Numbered from the stretch's first letter, positions 30,336 through 41,124 are shown. The stretch: DNA of 46,485 nucleotides from an uncultured Acinetobacter sp. (GCA_947627655.1 CANQWW010000004.1:1-46485), one strand, 5' to 3'. The notes: generated by a model from the letters alone, not told the origin. Numbers and translations: made by a program.

Positions 30336-30620
30336 ATGTCAAATAATACTCTTTATCTCATTCAAGCAGACTATGCAGCGACGGCGCAGGTACTGGAACA
30401 ACTTGCCAAAATCTATAGTGAAAACGACCAGGTTGTTCTCATGGGGGATGCGGTACTTGCCATTGAGCATCCTTTTTTAAGAAAACTGAAAGAGATTTAT
30501 ATTCTGGAAAATGAAGCTGAATTATTGCCTCAAACAGAAATTTCTAACCTAAAAATTATTCACTATCTCGAATTTGCAGAACTCTGCCTTGGCTTTAGCC
30601 GCTGTATTTCGATGAAGTAA
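30336..30620 (+). CDS. tusB: DsrH/TusB-like protein
   Basis: Position in tus order; 95-aa product from ATG 30336. Confidence 0.65.
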   Translation: MSNNTLYLIQADYAATAQVLEQLAKIYSENDQVVLMGDAVLAIEHPFLRKLKEIYILENEAELLPQTEISNLKIIHYLEFAELCLGFSRCISMK

Positions 30621-30643
30621 TACAGATCAATGATGGATCAATT

Positions 30644-30955
30644 ATGAATTTAGAACTAGACCAAGATGGTCATCTGGTCGATTACACCCTCTGGAATGAA
30701 GCAGTTGCCCAAGTCCTGGCTGACAGTCTGGAACTGCAACTCACACCGTGGCATTTTGAAGTACTGCAAGCGGTTCGTCAGTTTTATCAACAATTCGGCC
30801 ATTCCCCAGCAACACGGCCTTTAATCAAATTTTTGATGAAAACCGTAGGGCCAGAGATCAATAACGCTGTGCTACAGGAAAAATTTAATACCGGTCTTGT
30901 CGCGCGACATTTAAGCCGTCTGGCGGGCATTCCTAAGCCAGCAAACTGTCTTTGA
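30644..30955 (+). CDS. tusE: TusE/DsrC family sulfur relay protein
   Basis: DQDGHLVDYTLWNEAVAQVLA and C-terminal ...RLAGIPKPANCL with terminal Cys. Confidence 0.93.
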   Translation: MNLELDQDGHLVDYTLWNEAVAQVLADSLELQLTPWHFEVLQAVRQFYQQFGHSPATRPLIKFLMKTVGPEINNAVLQEKFNTGLVARHLSRLAGIPKPANCL

Positions 30956-31039
30956 ATAATTCCCGATGTCATCCCCTACTAATCTCCCCCATACTCAAGC
31001 AGCTTAGCTGTCTGAGTAGAATAATTGAAATCGACCAAT

Positions 31040-31066
31040 AAAAAGCCCAATATTTTGGGCTTTTTA
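31040..31066. terminator. Bidirectional terminator between tusE and TonB receptor
   Basis: AAAAAGCCCAATATTTTGGGCTTTTT. Confidence 0.9.
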
Positions 31067-31083
31067 TGCGCTACATTAAATAC

Positions 31084-33849
31084 TTAGAAATTGACTTTCA
31101 GGTTTAAATAATACTGACGCAGGCGTGGATCAGAGTACTTGCTGATATACGTTTGTGACATATCCTCTTCATAGTCACTAAATAGGTTCTTGATCCCAAA
31201 GGTGAATTCTGGTGATCCAAACTTCGCCGCTTTCCCTCCATTCATACGATAACGGGCAAAGACATCATGGTACATCTGCGCATCTACCGTATCTTTGCCT
31301 TGTAGTTTGATTGCGGTTTCATTTTTCAGATCATACTTGCCATAGTACTGCATCCCCCAACCAAAGCCCCAGGCATCCGTTGCCTGTAAAAATGCCGAAG
31401 CATTAAAGCGATGTTTTAACGGACCATTGCTATCCGAGTTTGGATCATTGAGATAACTGGTTGCTGGACTGTCTAAACTTTCTTTTTGCAGGAATTTTTC
31501 GGTCCACGTATAACCTGCATTCAGGTTCAGATCCCCCATCAAGGTATCTATGGCATAGGAAATCTGTGTGTCAATCCCGCTGGTTTCCATCCATAAGGCA
31601 TTAAACGGCGTAACAATTACAGTATTCAGCGATCCATCTGCATTGCGAACCACACGGTCACCATATAGATCCTGCTGTGCATTCAAATCCAGAATGCGCT
31701 GCGCACCGAGTGAGGTAATATTATTATTTTTCTGGATATTAAAATAATCTACAGACATACGTAGATTAGGTACGGATTCTGGCGTAAAGACCAAACCTAC
31801 CCCAAAAGTTTTGGCTGTTTCCGGCTCCAAACTTGGATCACCACCACCGGTGGTATAAATATCCTGTGTTGCACCTGTCAGAGGATCCGTAACGGAGGTT
31901 AATGAAGAAGACAGTACCGGCTCGTCCAGTTGTGCTGCCGTTGGCACGATAAAACCTTCGCTATAGGAAGTCCGCAGCATCCAGCTGTCATTTGGAGCAA
32001 AACGCAAACCGACTGTCGGTGAAGTCTGGCTAAAGCTTGCACCATTGGTTTTAATATTAAAGTTTTCATAACGTGCAGCAAGCTGCAGGTCTAATAATTT
32101 TGCCCAAGCAAATTCCTGTTTTGGCGAAATAAATGGAATATTGAGTTCAGCATAAACAGCTTGAGTGGTGGTTTCTTTATGGGTAAACGGCGCATCTGGA
32201 TTATTAAATGAAGTCGTTTCCGAACGGCTACGGCTTTCCCAGTCAGAATGACCTACACCTGCGGCCAGCATAATATCGCCCGCGTACCAGTTATACACTG
32301 GGCCATGTGCACGTACGTTAAATTCTCGGGTGGTCTGATCTGTTAAGTTTTGTGCCACGCCCCAATAACCACGATTCAGATCAATACCATGAGTAGTGAC
32401 ATCATTTAGCGGATTTAAAGCACCAGAAGCCAGGTCTTCATTAAACTTGGTGGTCCCCACAGTGGGACGACGTTGATAAGTAATGGTCTTAAAGGTATTT
32501 GTCCAGGAATAATCCCCCAGAATTTGCCAGTCTTCTGTGGGCTTAAACTCGAAACCTCCAGCTAAACGGCGAGATTTAGCATACATTTCACGGTTACGTA
32601 ATGCCAAACCATCGGCATAGTCTGGAGAATAAGTCACCAGAATGTCCTTACCAAAGGGATTATTTGGATTATCCTTACTGAGGGTCACCGTACCAAAACC
32701 ATGATAGTTGCCGGCACTTTCCACAAACTGTTCTTCATAGCCACCTTCAGCATAGATATTCAGCTTATCGCTAAAATCACGGTTAATGCTGACACTAAAG
32801 GCTTCATTATCTTTGGCTCCCACCAGGTTCTGCGCTCCAGAATCGCCCCCAATGCCATTTGCCAGTCCTAAAGCATACTGACCTACAGTTTCATTAAATG
32901 GCTGAACACCATCACTGGTTTGATAGCCTTTGGGTACATAGGCATAACTTGGACCACTATTGCCAATGAGAGCAGAACCATCTACGGTACGGATATTGGT
33001 TAAATGTCCCATCGGTGGATTGACTGACTGAGTTTGTCCCTTAGAAACCGTAGTACCGTAATATTGGTCTGGATTATTTTCCAGAATGCGTTGCCGCTCT
33101 TTTAACTTAAATGGACGATCTTTCGCTTTCAGCCCATTGCCTTCCTGTTTTTGTGCGGTAAATAAGACTTGCGTACGTCCATCTTCCAAGGCAAAACCGG
33201 AAGTCAGATTGACCGTTTTTAATGCGGTATCTGAATTGACACTATTGTCATAACGCACATTCACTTCAGTACCGACATAATCTCGACGCAGAATCACATT
33301 AATCACGCCACCCAAGGCATTACTGCCATACAGTGCAGAAGCTGAACTTGGAAGAATCTCAATACGTTCAATCGCAGAAAGCGGGATACTGTTAAGATTC
33401 TGCTGGTCGGTCATTTCTGACACGCCACGGCCACCCACTCCAGCCCCCTTACGGCCATTAATCAGCACCAGTGTATGCGAAGCACCTAAACCGCGTAAAT
33501 TGATTTGACTGGTATTGCCAGTCCAGCCGCCTGCCGTTTCTGCCCCGACTGAAGTCGTTGCCGTCGATACTTTCTGCAATAACTCATCCACTGTGGTGGC
33601 ACCAGAATTCTCAATTTTTTCACGTGTGATGATCTGATAAGCTTGCGTGTCATTTTCACTACGAACCAGATCCATATTGCCTGAAAAAGCTTTCTGCTCA
33701 GCAGCTTGGACTGAAATAGTGGGCAATACGGTTGCCTCATCAGCATAGGCTGCTGCCACTCCTCCACTTAAAGCCAGTAAAATTGAATGTTTTAATAATT
33801 CTGCAAATCTATTCTTGTGAAAATGCACAGTGCAATCGATAGGAGGCAA
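31084..33849 (-). CDS. TonB-dependent outer-membrane receptor
   Basis: Plug domain (ISQINLRGLGASHTLVLINGRKGAG-like, IERIEILPSSASALYGSNALGGVINVILRR), C-terminal beta strand ending NF. Confidence 0.95.
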   Translation of the reverse strand: MPPIDCTVHFHKNRFAELLKHSILLALSGGVAAAYADEATVLPTISVQAAEQKAFSGNMDLVRSENDTQAYQIITREKIENSGATTVDELLQKVSTATTSVGAETAGGWTGNTSQINLRGLGASHTLVLINGRKGAGVGGRGVSEMTDQQNLNSIPLSAIERIEILPSSASALYGSNALGGVINVILRRDYVGTEVNVRYDNSVNSDTALKTVNLTSGFALEDGRTQVLFTAQKQEGNGLKAKDRPFKLKERQRILENNPDQYYGTTVSKGQTQSVNPPMGHLTNIRTVDGSALIGNSGPSYAYVPKGYQTSDGVQPFNETVGQYALGLANGIGGDSGAQNLVGAKDNEAFSVSINRDFSDKLNIYAEGGYEEQFVESAGNYHGFGTVTLSKDNPNNPFGKDILVTYSPDYADGLALRNREMYAKSRRLAGGFEFKPTEDWQILGDYSWTNTFKTITYQRRPTVGTTKFNEDLASGALNPLNDVTTHGIDLNRGYWGVAQNLTDQTTREFNVRAHGPVYNWYAGDIMLAAGVGHSDWESRSRSETTSFNNPDAPFTHKETTTQAVYAELNIPFISPKQEFAWAKLLDLQLAARYENFNIKTNGASFSQTSPTVGLRFAPNDSWMLRTSYSEGFIVPTAAQLDEPVLSSSLTSVTDPLTGATQDIYTTGGGDPSLEPETAKTFGVGLVFTPESVPNLRMSVDYFNIQKNNNITSLGAQRILDLNAQQDLYGDRVVRNADGSLNTVIVTPFNALWMETSGIDTQISYAIDTLMGDLNLNAGYTWTEKFLQKESLDSPATSYLNDPNSDSNGPLKHRFNASAFLQATDAWGFGWGMQYYGKYDLKNETAIKLQGKDTVDAQMYHDVFARYRMNGGKAAKFGSPEFTFGIKNLFSDYEEDMSQTYISKYSDPRLRQYYLNLKVNF

Positions 33850-33892
33850 TTTTTATTACTCAAGTTAACTAAAACCGCACACACCATAATAT

Positions 33893-33919
33893 AAATGATA
33901 ATTATTTTCATTATTATTT
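33893..33919. promoter_or_regulatory. Fur-box-like sequence upstream of TonB receptor
   Basis: AAATGATAATTATTTTCATTATTATTT matches GATAAT repeats of the Fur consensus. Confidence 0.7.
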
Positions 33920-34167
33920 AATAAATATATGTTATTAGCTCCAGTGATGAGCGGATCTAAAATGTTTATAATTTAACCAGAGATTGCCATCAATTCGGCT
34001 GAGAGATTCTGCTAAACATTATTCCTTTATGATTCAACGCGATGTATAAAGAGATGATCAGTGGTAACGGATTAAAGATCTATGATCCTGACCCGCAGCT
34101 ACTACGAGAATAAAAAATTAAATATAAACTTTTGTTTTTTAAAAAATATTGTATTTATCCCGCTTAG

Positions 34168-34551
34168 GTGTTTCATGGCGAGTCTGGCCAGAATGCTTTG
34201 GCAATTTTAGCGTTGTATATACCCACTTTAACCATTGGGCTAAAACAGGTATGTAGCATTATGAATAGTCAAATCGTGCTGCCAGCCAAAAGCCATACCA
34301 TTCATCCACATCAAGAAGATGCCCCATATCTTGATCAAGCAAGACATCTAATTGACAACTTTTTGTTCAAATTCAAGCATTATCATGCTATTGCTACTAG
34401 TTCTAATCCATTGGCTCGGAACGCTTGTCAGCAAGCTACTTTACCTCTACTCAGTTCTGGCTTAATTGATGACACGCCTTATATTCCGGTATATCTTGCT
34501 TTTAGTTTGGCACTCGCCCGCTTCAGTTCGTATTGGTATTCAGGCAAATAG
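34168..34551 (+). pseudogene. IS5-like transposase C-terminal remnant
   Basis: YLDQARHLIDNFLFKFKHYHAIATSSNPLARN resembles the IS5-family C-terminal DDE region (RHxIENxFxKLKxYRAIATRYDKxARN); no N-terminal domain. Confidence 0.65.
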
Positions 34552-34964
34552 GCCTGTAACAGCCGAATATTTGCTTGTGCTTCATCCTGTTTCAAGTGGC
34601 TATTTTCCAGCATTTTTTGTTGTCTATTAAGCATACTGATCAGCTGTAGGTATTTGGGTTTCCTGCCATGCTGGATGGAACTTAACATATTGGAAAGATC
34701 GACAGAAAATTGATAGCGTTCATGAATAAAGGGCTGAAACTGCTCTAACGCATCCCCTTTACGCTGCATGACCTGACTGACGCTTTCACTGTCTTGCATT
34801 CGAACCAGGTCTGTCTGATAATGATGGAAAGATAATACTCCCTGCTGTATATAGTTAAGCTCTAGGTCTTCCCGGTAGATTTCACGATGCATCTGGTAGC
34901 CAATCAGCCACAATAATAAAAACAGACTGACGATACTCAATAGATAATTGCCCCTTTCAATCAT
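34479..34964 (-). CDS. Membrane-anchored coiled-coil protein of unknown function
   Basis: One N-terminal TM then helical sequence; GGAGG upstream of the ATG. Confidence 0.65.
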   Translation of the reverse strand: MIERGNYLLSIVSLFLLLWLIGYQMHREIYREDLELNYIQQGVLSFHHYQTDLVRMQDSESVSQVMQRKGDALEQFQPFIHERYQFSVDLSNMLSSIQHGRKPKYLQLISMLNRQQKMLENSHLKQDEAQANIRLLQAYLPEYQYELKRASAKLKARYTGI

Positions 34965-35055
34965 GCTGTACCTCCAGAGAACTCACGTACAGGAAGTAGC
35001 GATTGAAAAAACACAGCAATAAACCAATCACACAATATGCCGTAACGATGTTCAT
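34957..35055 (-). CDS. Possible 32-aa membrane micropeptide (not in supplied track)
   Basis: ATG..TGA reading MNIVTAYCVIGLLLCFFNRYFLYVSSLEVQHD; GGAG upstream; stop overlaps the start of the 161-aa ORF (ATGATTGA). Confidence 0.5.
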   Translation of the reverse strand: MNIVTAYCVIGLLLCFFNRYFLYVSSLEVQHD

Positions 35056-35160
35056 GAGCAATGCTCCAATTTTTTTATTGTTATTTTTTTATTATTAAAG
35101 TCACTTCAAGTGTCTTTGCATAAAAACAATATACAAACACAAAAAATTGTGTAGTGCTTT

Positions 35161-35211
35161 CCGACCAAAAGAAAGTCCCAGAATTGCTACTGGTCGGTAA
35201 TTCCGGGACTT
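35161..35211 (-). other. Interleaved inverted repeats (pseudoknot-capable) downstream of ybaK
   Basis: CCGACCA (35161-35167)/TGGTCGG (35191-35197) interleaved with AAGTCCCAGAATT (35173-35185)/AATTCCGGGACTT (35199-35211). Confidence 0.55.
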
Positions 35212-35239
35212 ATTCAGGTCGTCTGAATTCCATTACTTT

Positions 35240-35707
35240 CTATGCATCAATGATGTCTACAAAAGCTGCGCCGAGTACACGTGCCAGATCTGTAGGTTTT
35301 AAGCCAATATCCAGACCACGCTTGCCCCCACTGACATACATTTTTTGCAAGTCTTCTGCAGAAGCATCAAGCACGGTTTTAAGACGTTTCTTTTGCCCAA
35401 CCGGACTAATCCCACCCACCAGATATCCGGTTAAACGCTCTGCCTGTTTCGGATCTGCCATTTGCAGTTTTTTACAGCCAAATGCCTGGGCAACCTTTTT
35501 CAAATTGAGCTGATGATGCACCGGAAGAACAGCGACATAATAATTTTTTTCGTCAGTCACCATTAAGGTCTTAAAGACTTCATGCCCATCCAGTCCCAGT
35601 TTTTCCGCAGCTTCAAGACCAAAACTTTTCGCATTGGCATCATGTTCATATTCGTGAATGCTGTATTCGATTTTATTGGCTTTCAAAAGTTTACATGCTG
35701 GGGTCAT
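35240..35707 (-). CDS. ybaK: Cys-tRNA(Pro)/Cys-tRNA(Cys) deacylase YbaK
   Basis: [40 protein letters not shown] motifs; probable start MTPACK at 35707. Confidence 0.92.
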   Translation of the reverse strand: MTPACKLLKANKIEYSIHEYEHDANAKSFGLEAAEKLGLDGHEVFKTLMVTDEKNYYVAVLPVHHQLNLKKVAQAFGCKKLQMADPKQAERLTGYLVGGISPVGQKKRLKTVLDASAEDLQKMYVSGGKRGLDIGLKPTDLARVLGAAFVDIIDA

Positions 35708-36491
35708 GAGCTTGGCTCTTTTGTTTTCGATCGCTTCATTATAGGGAATTCTAACTTCATCCGAACTTGAAATTGAATAAAATTCCCACAAATAGAGCAC
35801 ACCCTGCATATTCCGGATGAGACGGTATCTACTGACAAGATCGATAAACCCTCAAAAGGGCACACTTTTGCCAATTTGGAATATTCTTCATTGTATATAA
35901 TCTAGCCTACTGCATACCAGATCATGAACATTTCAGTCAGTCCCTGCTTTAATCTGCATCTGCCCCATCTATAGCCTGATGAACGTGCTTTCCAACAGTA
36001 TTTCAATGCTTATTCTACTGACAAAATATAGAGGATTTCGACGAATGCAGCTCCTGAGCACCGCAGTATTGCAAACCCTAGAAAGCTTGAGAATCATAGA
36101 TAATATTTATTAAATTCAAATACTTAATAATTAAATATAGTTATATATACTCAGAGGGCTGAATTTCAAATATCTTCATGCATTTTTATAGGAGAAAATA
36201 AACCGGCCTGTTCGATAGTCCAATCATTAAAATCCCAGAACACTCCCACATTTATCGTCTTTTGATCAAAAAATAGTTGACTTCTTTGCCCTATCTAAGC
36301 AATGTTACATAAACATTCTTAACTCATTTCGCCAATCCGGCATACAATGTAAAAAATCGACATACTTTGCATAAATGTCATTTTTTAACATTGTCATTTC
36401 CTTGCAAAGTTCTCATTATAGAGCCCGCAATCAGGCACATGCTTTCTACACCAATTCAAACAAAATTTTTAAAATTTGTAGAATTTCATGC

Positions 36492-36558
36492 CATAATGAA
36501 TGAAGTTTGCTGAGATCTTGCAAACTTTTTTCGAAACTTTTGAATTGGAGCAAGCTGA
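36492..36558 (+). promoter_or_regulatory. Putative -10 and leader hairpin upstream of aroQ-accBC
   Basis: CATAAT at 36492-36497; hairpin AAGTTTGC-TGAGATCTT-GCAAACTT followed by T-run (36503-36531). Confidence 0.5.
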
Positions 36559-37014
36559 ATGAGTTCGACCATTTTGGTCATTCATGGACCGAATCTAAAT
36601 TTGCTAGGACAGCGAGAGCCAGAAGTATATGGTTATTTAACTCTTGATGATATCAATCAACAGCTTATCGTCCAAGCGAAAAATGCTTCTGTAGAAATAG
36701 ACACTTTCCAAAGTAATTGGGAAGGTGCCATTGTCGACCGAATTCATCAAGCACAACAAGACGGCGTTAAATATATCATTATTAATCCTGCAGCACTTAC
36801 CCATACCTCTGTTGCGGTACGTGATGCTTTACTGGGTGTTGCAATTCCCTTTATTGAAGTCCATTTGTCCAACGTCCATGCACGTGAAGCATTCCGACAT
36901 CATTCGTATTTATCCGACAAAGCGATCGGTGTAATTTGTGGCTTGGGCGCAAAAGGCTATGCAGCTGCTCTCGACTACATTATTGAAAAAATTCAATCTT
37001 CTCAGCAATCTTAA
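36559..37014 (+). CDS. aroQ: Type II 3-dehydroquinate dehydratase
   Basis: [39 protein letters not shown]-type motif. Confidence 0.96.
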   Translation: MSSTILVIHGPNLNLLGQREPEVYGYLTLDDINQQLIVQAKNASVEIDTFQSNWEGAIVDRIHQAQQDGVKYIIINPAALTHTSVAVRDALLGVAIPFIEVHLSNVHAREAFRHHSYLSDKAIGVICGLGAKGYAAALDYIIEKIQSSQQS

Positions 37015-37030
37015 TTAGGAATACTGTCTC

Positions 37031-37447
37031 ATGGATATCCGTAAAATCAAGAAACTCATCGATTTAATGATTGAGTCTGACTTACAGGCGATCGAAGTTA
37101 AGGAAGGTGATCAATCCATCGCTCTTACTCGTCGCAATCCAGTGGTTGCAGCAGCTGTTCCTGCAATGCCTGCCCCTGCAGCAGATGTACCTGCAGCTAA
37201 ATCACCACGTGGTGCGGTAGAAAAATCACCAATGGTTGGTGTGTTCTATGCAGCACCAAGTCCAGGTGAAGCGCCGTTTATCAAAGTCGGTCAAACGGTT
37301 TCTGCTGGTGAAACCTTGGGTATCATCGAAGCGATGAAAATCATGAACCCGATCGAAGCAACACAAAGCGGCGTAATCGAAGAAATTCTAGTGAAAAATG
37401 GCGAAGTGATTCAATTCGGTCAACCACTTTTCCGTTACCGCGCTTAA
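37031..37447 (+). CDS. accB: Biotin carboxyl carrier protein of acetyl-CoA carboxylase
   Basis: Biotinylation motif EAMKIMN. Confidence 0.97.
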   Translation: MDIRKIKKLIDLMIESDLQAIEVKEGDQSIALTRRNPVVAAAVPAMPAPAADVPAAKSPRGAVEKSPMVGVFYAAPSPGEAPFIKVGQTVSAGETLGIIEAMKIMNPIEATQSGVIEEILVKNGEVIQFGQPLFRYRA

Positions 37448-37465
37448 TCACTTCGGGGATTCATC

Positions 37466-38836
37466 ATGTTGCAAAAAGTTTTAATTGCAAACCGCGGTGA
37501 GATTGCCCTGCGCATCACCCGAGCTTGCAGAACTTTAGGAATTAAAACCGTTGGTGTCTATTCTGATGCTGACACAGACCTGATGCATTTACGCTTCTGT
37601 GATGAAGCGGTATGCATCGGTCCGGGTGCGAGTAGCGATAGCTACCTCAATATCCCTGCCCTGATTACTGCGGCAGAAATCACGGGTGCAGATGCCATTC
37701 ACCCTGGCTATGGCTTCCTGTCAGAAAATGCTGAATTTGCTGAGATCGTTGAAAGCTCGGGCTTTATCTTTATCGGCCCACGCCCTGAACATATCCGTTT
37801 AATGGGCAATAAGGTTTCTGCGATTATTGCCATGAAAAAAGCCGGCGTACCAACCGTACCAGGCTGTGATCATGCAGTGACTATTCATAATGCACTGGCT
37901 GAAGCCAAAGAAATTGGCTTTCCACTGATCGTAAAAGCTGCTTCTGGTGGTGGTGGTCGTGGTATGCGGATTGTCGAGCGCGTGGATACCCTGCTCGAAT
38001 CTGTACAGGCCGCACAGCGTGATGCTGAAATGTGGTTCGGTGATGATACCGTTTACATGGAACGCTTCCTGCAAAAACCTCGTCACGTAGAAGTACAGGT
38101 TTTAGGTGATGGTAATGGTCATGCAGTGCATCTTTATGACCGTGACTGTTCTTTACAGCGCCGCCATCAAAAAGTTCTGGAAGAAGCGCCAGCACCAAAC
38201 TTACCTGAAAAAGCACGTGCTGACATTCTGGAAGCTTGTGTTAATGCCTGTAAGATGATGCAATACCGTGGTGCGGGTACTTTTGAGTTCCTGTTTGAAG
38301 ACGGCGAATTCTTCTTTATTGAAATGAATACGCGTGTTCAGGTTGAACACCCAGTTACTGAGATGGTGACGGGTATTGATATCATCGAACAGCAGCTCCG
38401 TATTGCAGCCGGTCTGGGTCTGGATATCCAGCAGGAAGATGTTCAAGTCCAAGGCCATGCCATTGAGTGCCGTATCAATGCCGAAGATCCATCGACCTTT
38501 ATGCCATCGCCCGGCAAGATCGAGAGTTTCTATGCGCCAGGTGGGGCCGGTATTCGTCTAGATTCGCATATCTATCCGGGCTATAGCATTCCGCCGTATT
38601 ATGATTCCATGATTGCTAAACTGATTGCGCATGGTAAAGATCGTGAAACCTCGATTGCCCGCATGAAAAATGCCTTAGAAGAAACCATCTTGACTGGTAT
38701 CAAGACCAATATTCCATTGCATAAAGATCTGATCTTACAGGATAAGAATTTCTGTGCTCAGGCCATGGATATTCACTATCTTGAAAAGCATTTGCTTAAA
38801 CAGTTAGAAGGTGCTGAAGAACAGGCTCAAGCTTAA
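37466..38836 (+). CDS. accC: Acetyl-CoA carboxylase, biotin carboxylase subunit
   Basis: [37 protein letters not shown]. Confidence 0.98.
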   Translation: MLQKVLIANRGEIALRITRACRTLGIKTVGVYSDADTDLMHLRFCDEAVCIGPGASSDSYLNIPALITAAEITGADAIHPGYGFLSENAEFAEIVESSGFIFIGPRPEHIRLMGNKVSAIIAMKKAGVPTVPGCDHAVTIHNALAEAKEIGFPLIVKAASGGGGRGMRIVERVDTLLESVQAAQRDAEMWFGDDTVYMERFLQKPRHVEVQVLGDGNGHAVHLYDRDCSLQRRHQKVLEEAPAPNLPEKARADILEACVNACKMMQYRGAGTFEFLFEDGEFFFIEMNTRVQVEHPVTEMVTGIDIIEQQLRIAAGLGLDIQQEDVQVQGHAIECRINAEDPSTFMPSPGKIESFYAPGGAGIRLDSHIYPGYSIPPYYDSMIAKLIAHGKDRETSIARMKNALEETILTGIKTNIPLHKDLILQDKNFCAQAMDIHYLEKHLLKQLEGAEEQAQA

Positions 38837-38854
38837 GCGTCTGGCTCAAGAAAT

Positions 38855-38886
38855 AAAAAACCGCTGTTTATACAGCGGTTTTTTAT
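38855..38886. terminator. Rho-independent terminator after accC
   Basis: AAAAAACCGCTGTTTATACAGCGGTTTTTT. Confidence 0.92.
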
Positions 38887-38908
38887 TGACAGTTATTTAA
38901 TCGACGCG

Positions 38909-39397
38909 TTAAGGCAAAACTCGTCTTAAAGTGGCAAAACACTGTTCTGCTTTTTCTCCAGCACAGAAGTTAATGGTGTTTGGATTCTGCCATTTTACAA
39001 AATACTGGGTGACCTCACCGGACTGGTCTTCCTTGTTACCCGAGCAATCAATCTGATTATTGTCATACTTGACCTGTAAAATTAATGCCGGTACTTGCGC
39101 CGTTATATCTTGAGGAATCTGGTAATCATAAATCCCGGATGACCATTCTTCACCACTTTTGATAATCACGTTGTTATTACTTTTAAAATTGTAATATTCA
39201 ATACATTTCTTATTATTTGGAATTTCCATCCCCCATAAACCGAGAATTTCTGGACGGGTTACCACACGATAGGTATTGGCAATTTCCACAACTGGGGTGT
39301 TCATCGCAGTTGCCTGCGGGCTATTTTTATTTACATCTGCTGCCATCGTCCAAGTGGACAAACTCAGCAGCATTAGACCTATACCGGTTGTCTTCAT
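38909..39397 (-). CDS. Secreted hypothetical protein
   Basis: Signal peptide MKTTGIGLMLLSLSTWTMAAD; 162 aa. Confidence 0.8.
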   Translation of the reverse strand: MKTTGIGLMLLSLSTWTMAADVNKNSPQATAMNTPVVEIANTYRVVTRPEILGLWGMEIPNNKKCIEYYNFKSNNNVIIKSGEEWSSGIYDYQIPQDITAQVPALILQVKYDNNQIDCSGNKEDQSGEVTQYFVKWQNPNTINFCAGEKAEQCFATLRRVLP

Positions 39398-39670
39398 ATT
39401 TAAACATCATTCCTTCAATTGACTCTAACTTAACATATTTTTATTCAGTCAGCGTAGGGGGAAAATACTTTTCATCTACTGGTCTAAAAATAGCAGTCAA
39501 ACACATAATAGTTATTTCAATTCAATACGATTTTGTTTATATTTTGTTCTTATTAAAATTAAATGGTTTATCTCTAAAGATAGACGAACAACTACAAGAA
39601 AACTCACAAGCTCATCCACCCCATAACAGCACGTGATTTTTCATTATAAATTGATTAGGGTAATTTTATT

Positions 39671-41098
39671 TTGCGATTGGCTGCTTTTAAAGAAAAACAA
39701 CTGGATGCAGAAAGCTCTGCCTATATTATGAGTGCATTGCTGATACTGATTTGCAGTTTTATTGGTATTGCGACACGTCCAACAGAATATCTGGCCTTTT
39801 TATGGCCAGCGAATGCCGCACTGCTCGCCTTTTTCTTGCGCTTCCCGACATTAAATAATCGCGGTGGCTGGTTAGGTGCCTTTTGTGCCTATATGTTTGC
39901 TGACCTTTTGACCGGCACTCATTTTATGCAGAGCCTGTTTTTAACCCTTGCTAATCTGCTTAGTACCATTGTTTCCTTATTTTGCATCCGTTATTTCAAG
40001 ATCAATTATAAGTATTACAACAGTGGTTTTACCTTTATTCACCTGTTTGGTATTTTTGCCTTCGCAGGCTGCATGGTCAGTGCTGCTTTTGCGGTGCTGA
40101 CGCTGGTCAATCTGCCTGGCTCATTTATTACCCCAGACAATATGTGGATCGACTTTTTCCTGTGGTGGACAGGAGAAATGGTCAACTACATTATTATCCT
40201 ACCTTTAGTGCTGGCCTTTCCCCGGGCGAAGGATATTCGCAATTTCACTCAAAACCGTCGTAAAAAGACTTATACGTTCAGTTATTTTTTCCCCATGCTG
40301 GCCGTGATTATTTGTGTGGTACTCACCCATATTTTTGCTGGACCGGGTGCCCTGATTTATCCACTCGCCGCATTGATCTGGGCAGCGTTGACCTACCGGA
40401 TTTTTACCATTTCCATTATCAATATGCTGGTCCTGTTATTTACCTATAACAGCCTGACCCAGATCTATCTGGCTGATGACACCCTAACGAACTCTACCAC
40501 CTTTATTTCTTTACGTATTGGCCTGTTTATGCTGGCTTTAGCGCCGTTAATTCTGTGTATCATTAGTCAGAACCGTAATGAACTGTATAAGCACGTATTA
40601 TATCTGGCCAATTATGACAGCCTGACGCGTACCATGAATCGGCACTTTTTCTTTCAAGAGAGTGAAAGTTTATTAAAACAGACTCGCAAGTTGCCTTTTT
40701 CATTGATTATGCTGGATATTGACTATTTTAAGCGCCTGAATGATGAATATGGCCATCATGCGGGTGATGCCGTGTTAAAACAGTTTTCCGAGCTGGTACG
40801 GAGCAATTTACGCAGCTATGACCGATTCGCCCGGATTGGGGGTGAAGAGTTTGTCATATTGATGTGGGATACTGAACATGGCGAAGCACAATTGATTGCC
40901 GAGCGTATACGCGATATTGTTGAGCATACGCCGATTTACCTCGATTATGGAAAAAGCGTCAATATTACCGTGAGCTTGGGAATTACTCATCAGCAGATGC
41001 CACAGCATATGGACCTACAACAGTTAATTAATATTGCCGATCAGGCACTCTATCGTGCCAAGCATCTTGGCCGTAATCAGGTGGTTCTCGCCTCTTAA
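39671..41098 (+). CDS. MASE1-domain diguanylate cyclase
   Basis: MASE1-like LWPANAALLAFFLR...; RIGGEEF active site with RxxD (RSYD) upstream. Confidence 0.92.
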   Translation: MRLAAFKEKQLDAESSAYIMSALLILICSFIGIATRPTEYLAFLWPANAALLAFFLRFPTLNNRGGWLGAFCAYMFADLLTGTHFMQSLFLTLANLLSTIVSLFCIRYFKINYKYYNSGFTFIHLFGIFAFAGCMVSAAFAVLTLVNLPGSFITPDNMWIDFFLWWTGEMVNYIIILPLVLAFPRAKDIRNFTQNRRKKTYTFSYFFPMLAVIICVVLTHIFAGPGALIYPLAALIWAALTYRIFTISIINMLVLLFTYNSLTQIYLADDTLTNSTTFISLRIGLFMLALAPLILCIISQNRNELYKHVLYLANYDSLTRTMNRHFFFQESESLLKQTRKLPFSLIMLDIDYFKRLNDEYGHHAGDAVLKQFSELVRSNLRSYDRFARIGGEEFVILMWDTEHGEAQLIAERIRDIVEHTPIYLDYGKSVNITVSLGITHQQMPQHMDLQQLINIADQALYRAKHLGRNQVVLAS

Positions 41099-41124
41099 AA
41101 TTCAAGTGAATCATAGGGAAAATA

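Noticed and set aside
37799-38216. Minus-strand ORFs within accC
   Set aside because: Antisense shadow of a conserved essential gene; His-rich sequence typical of out-of-frame reading.
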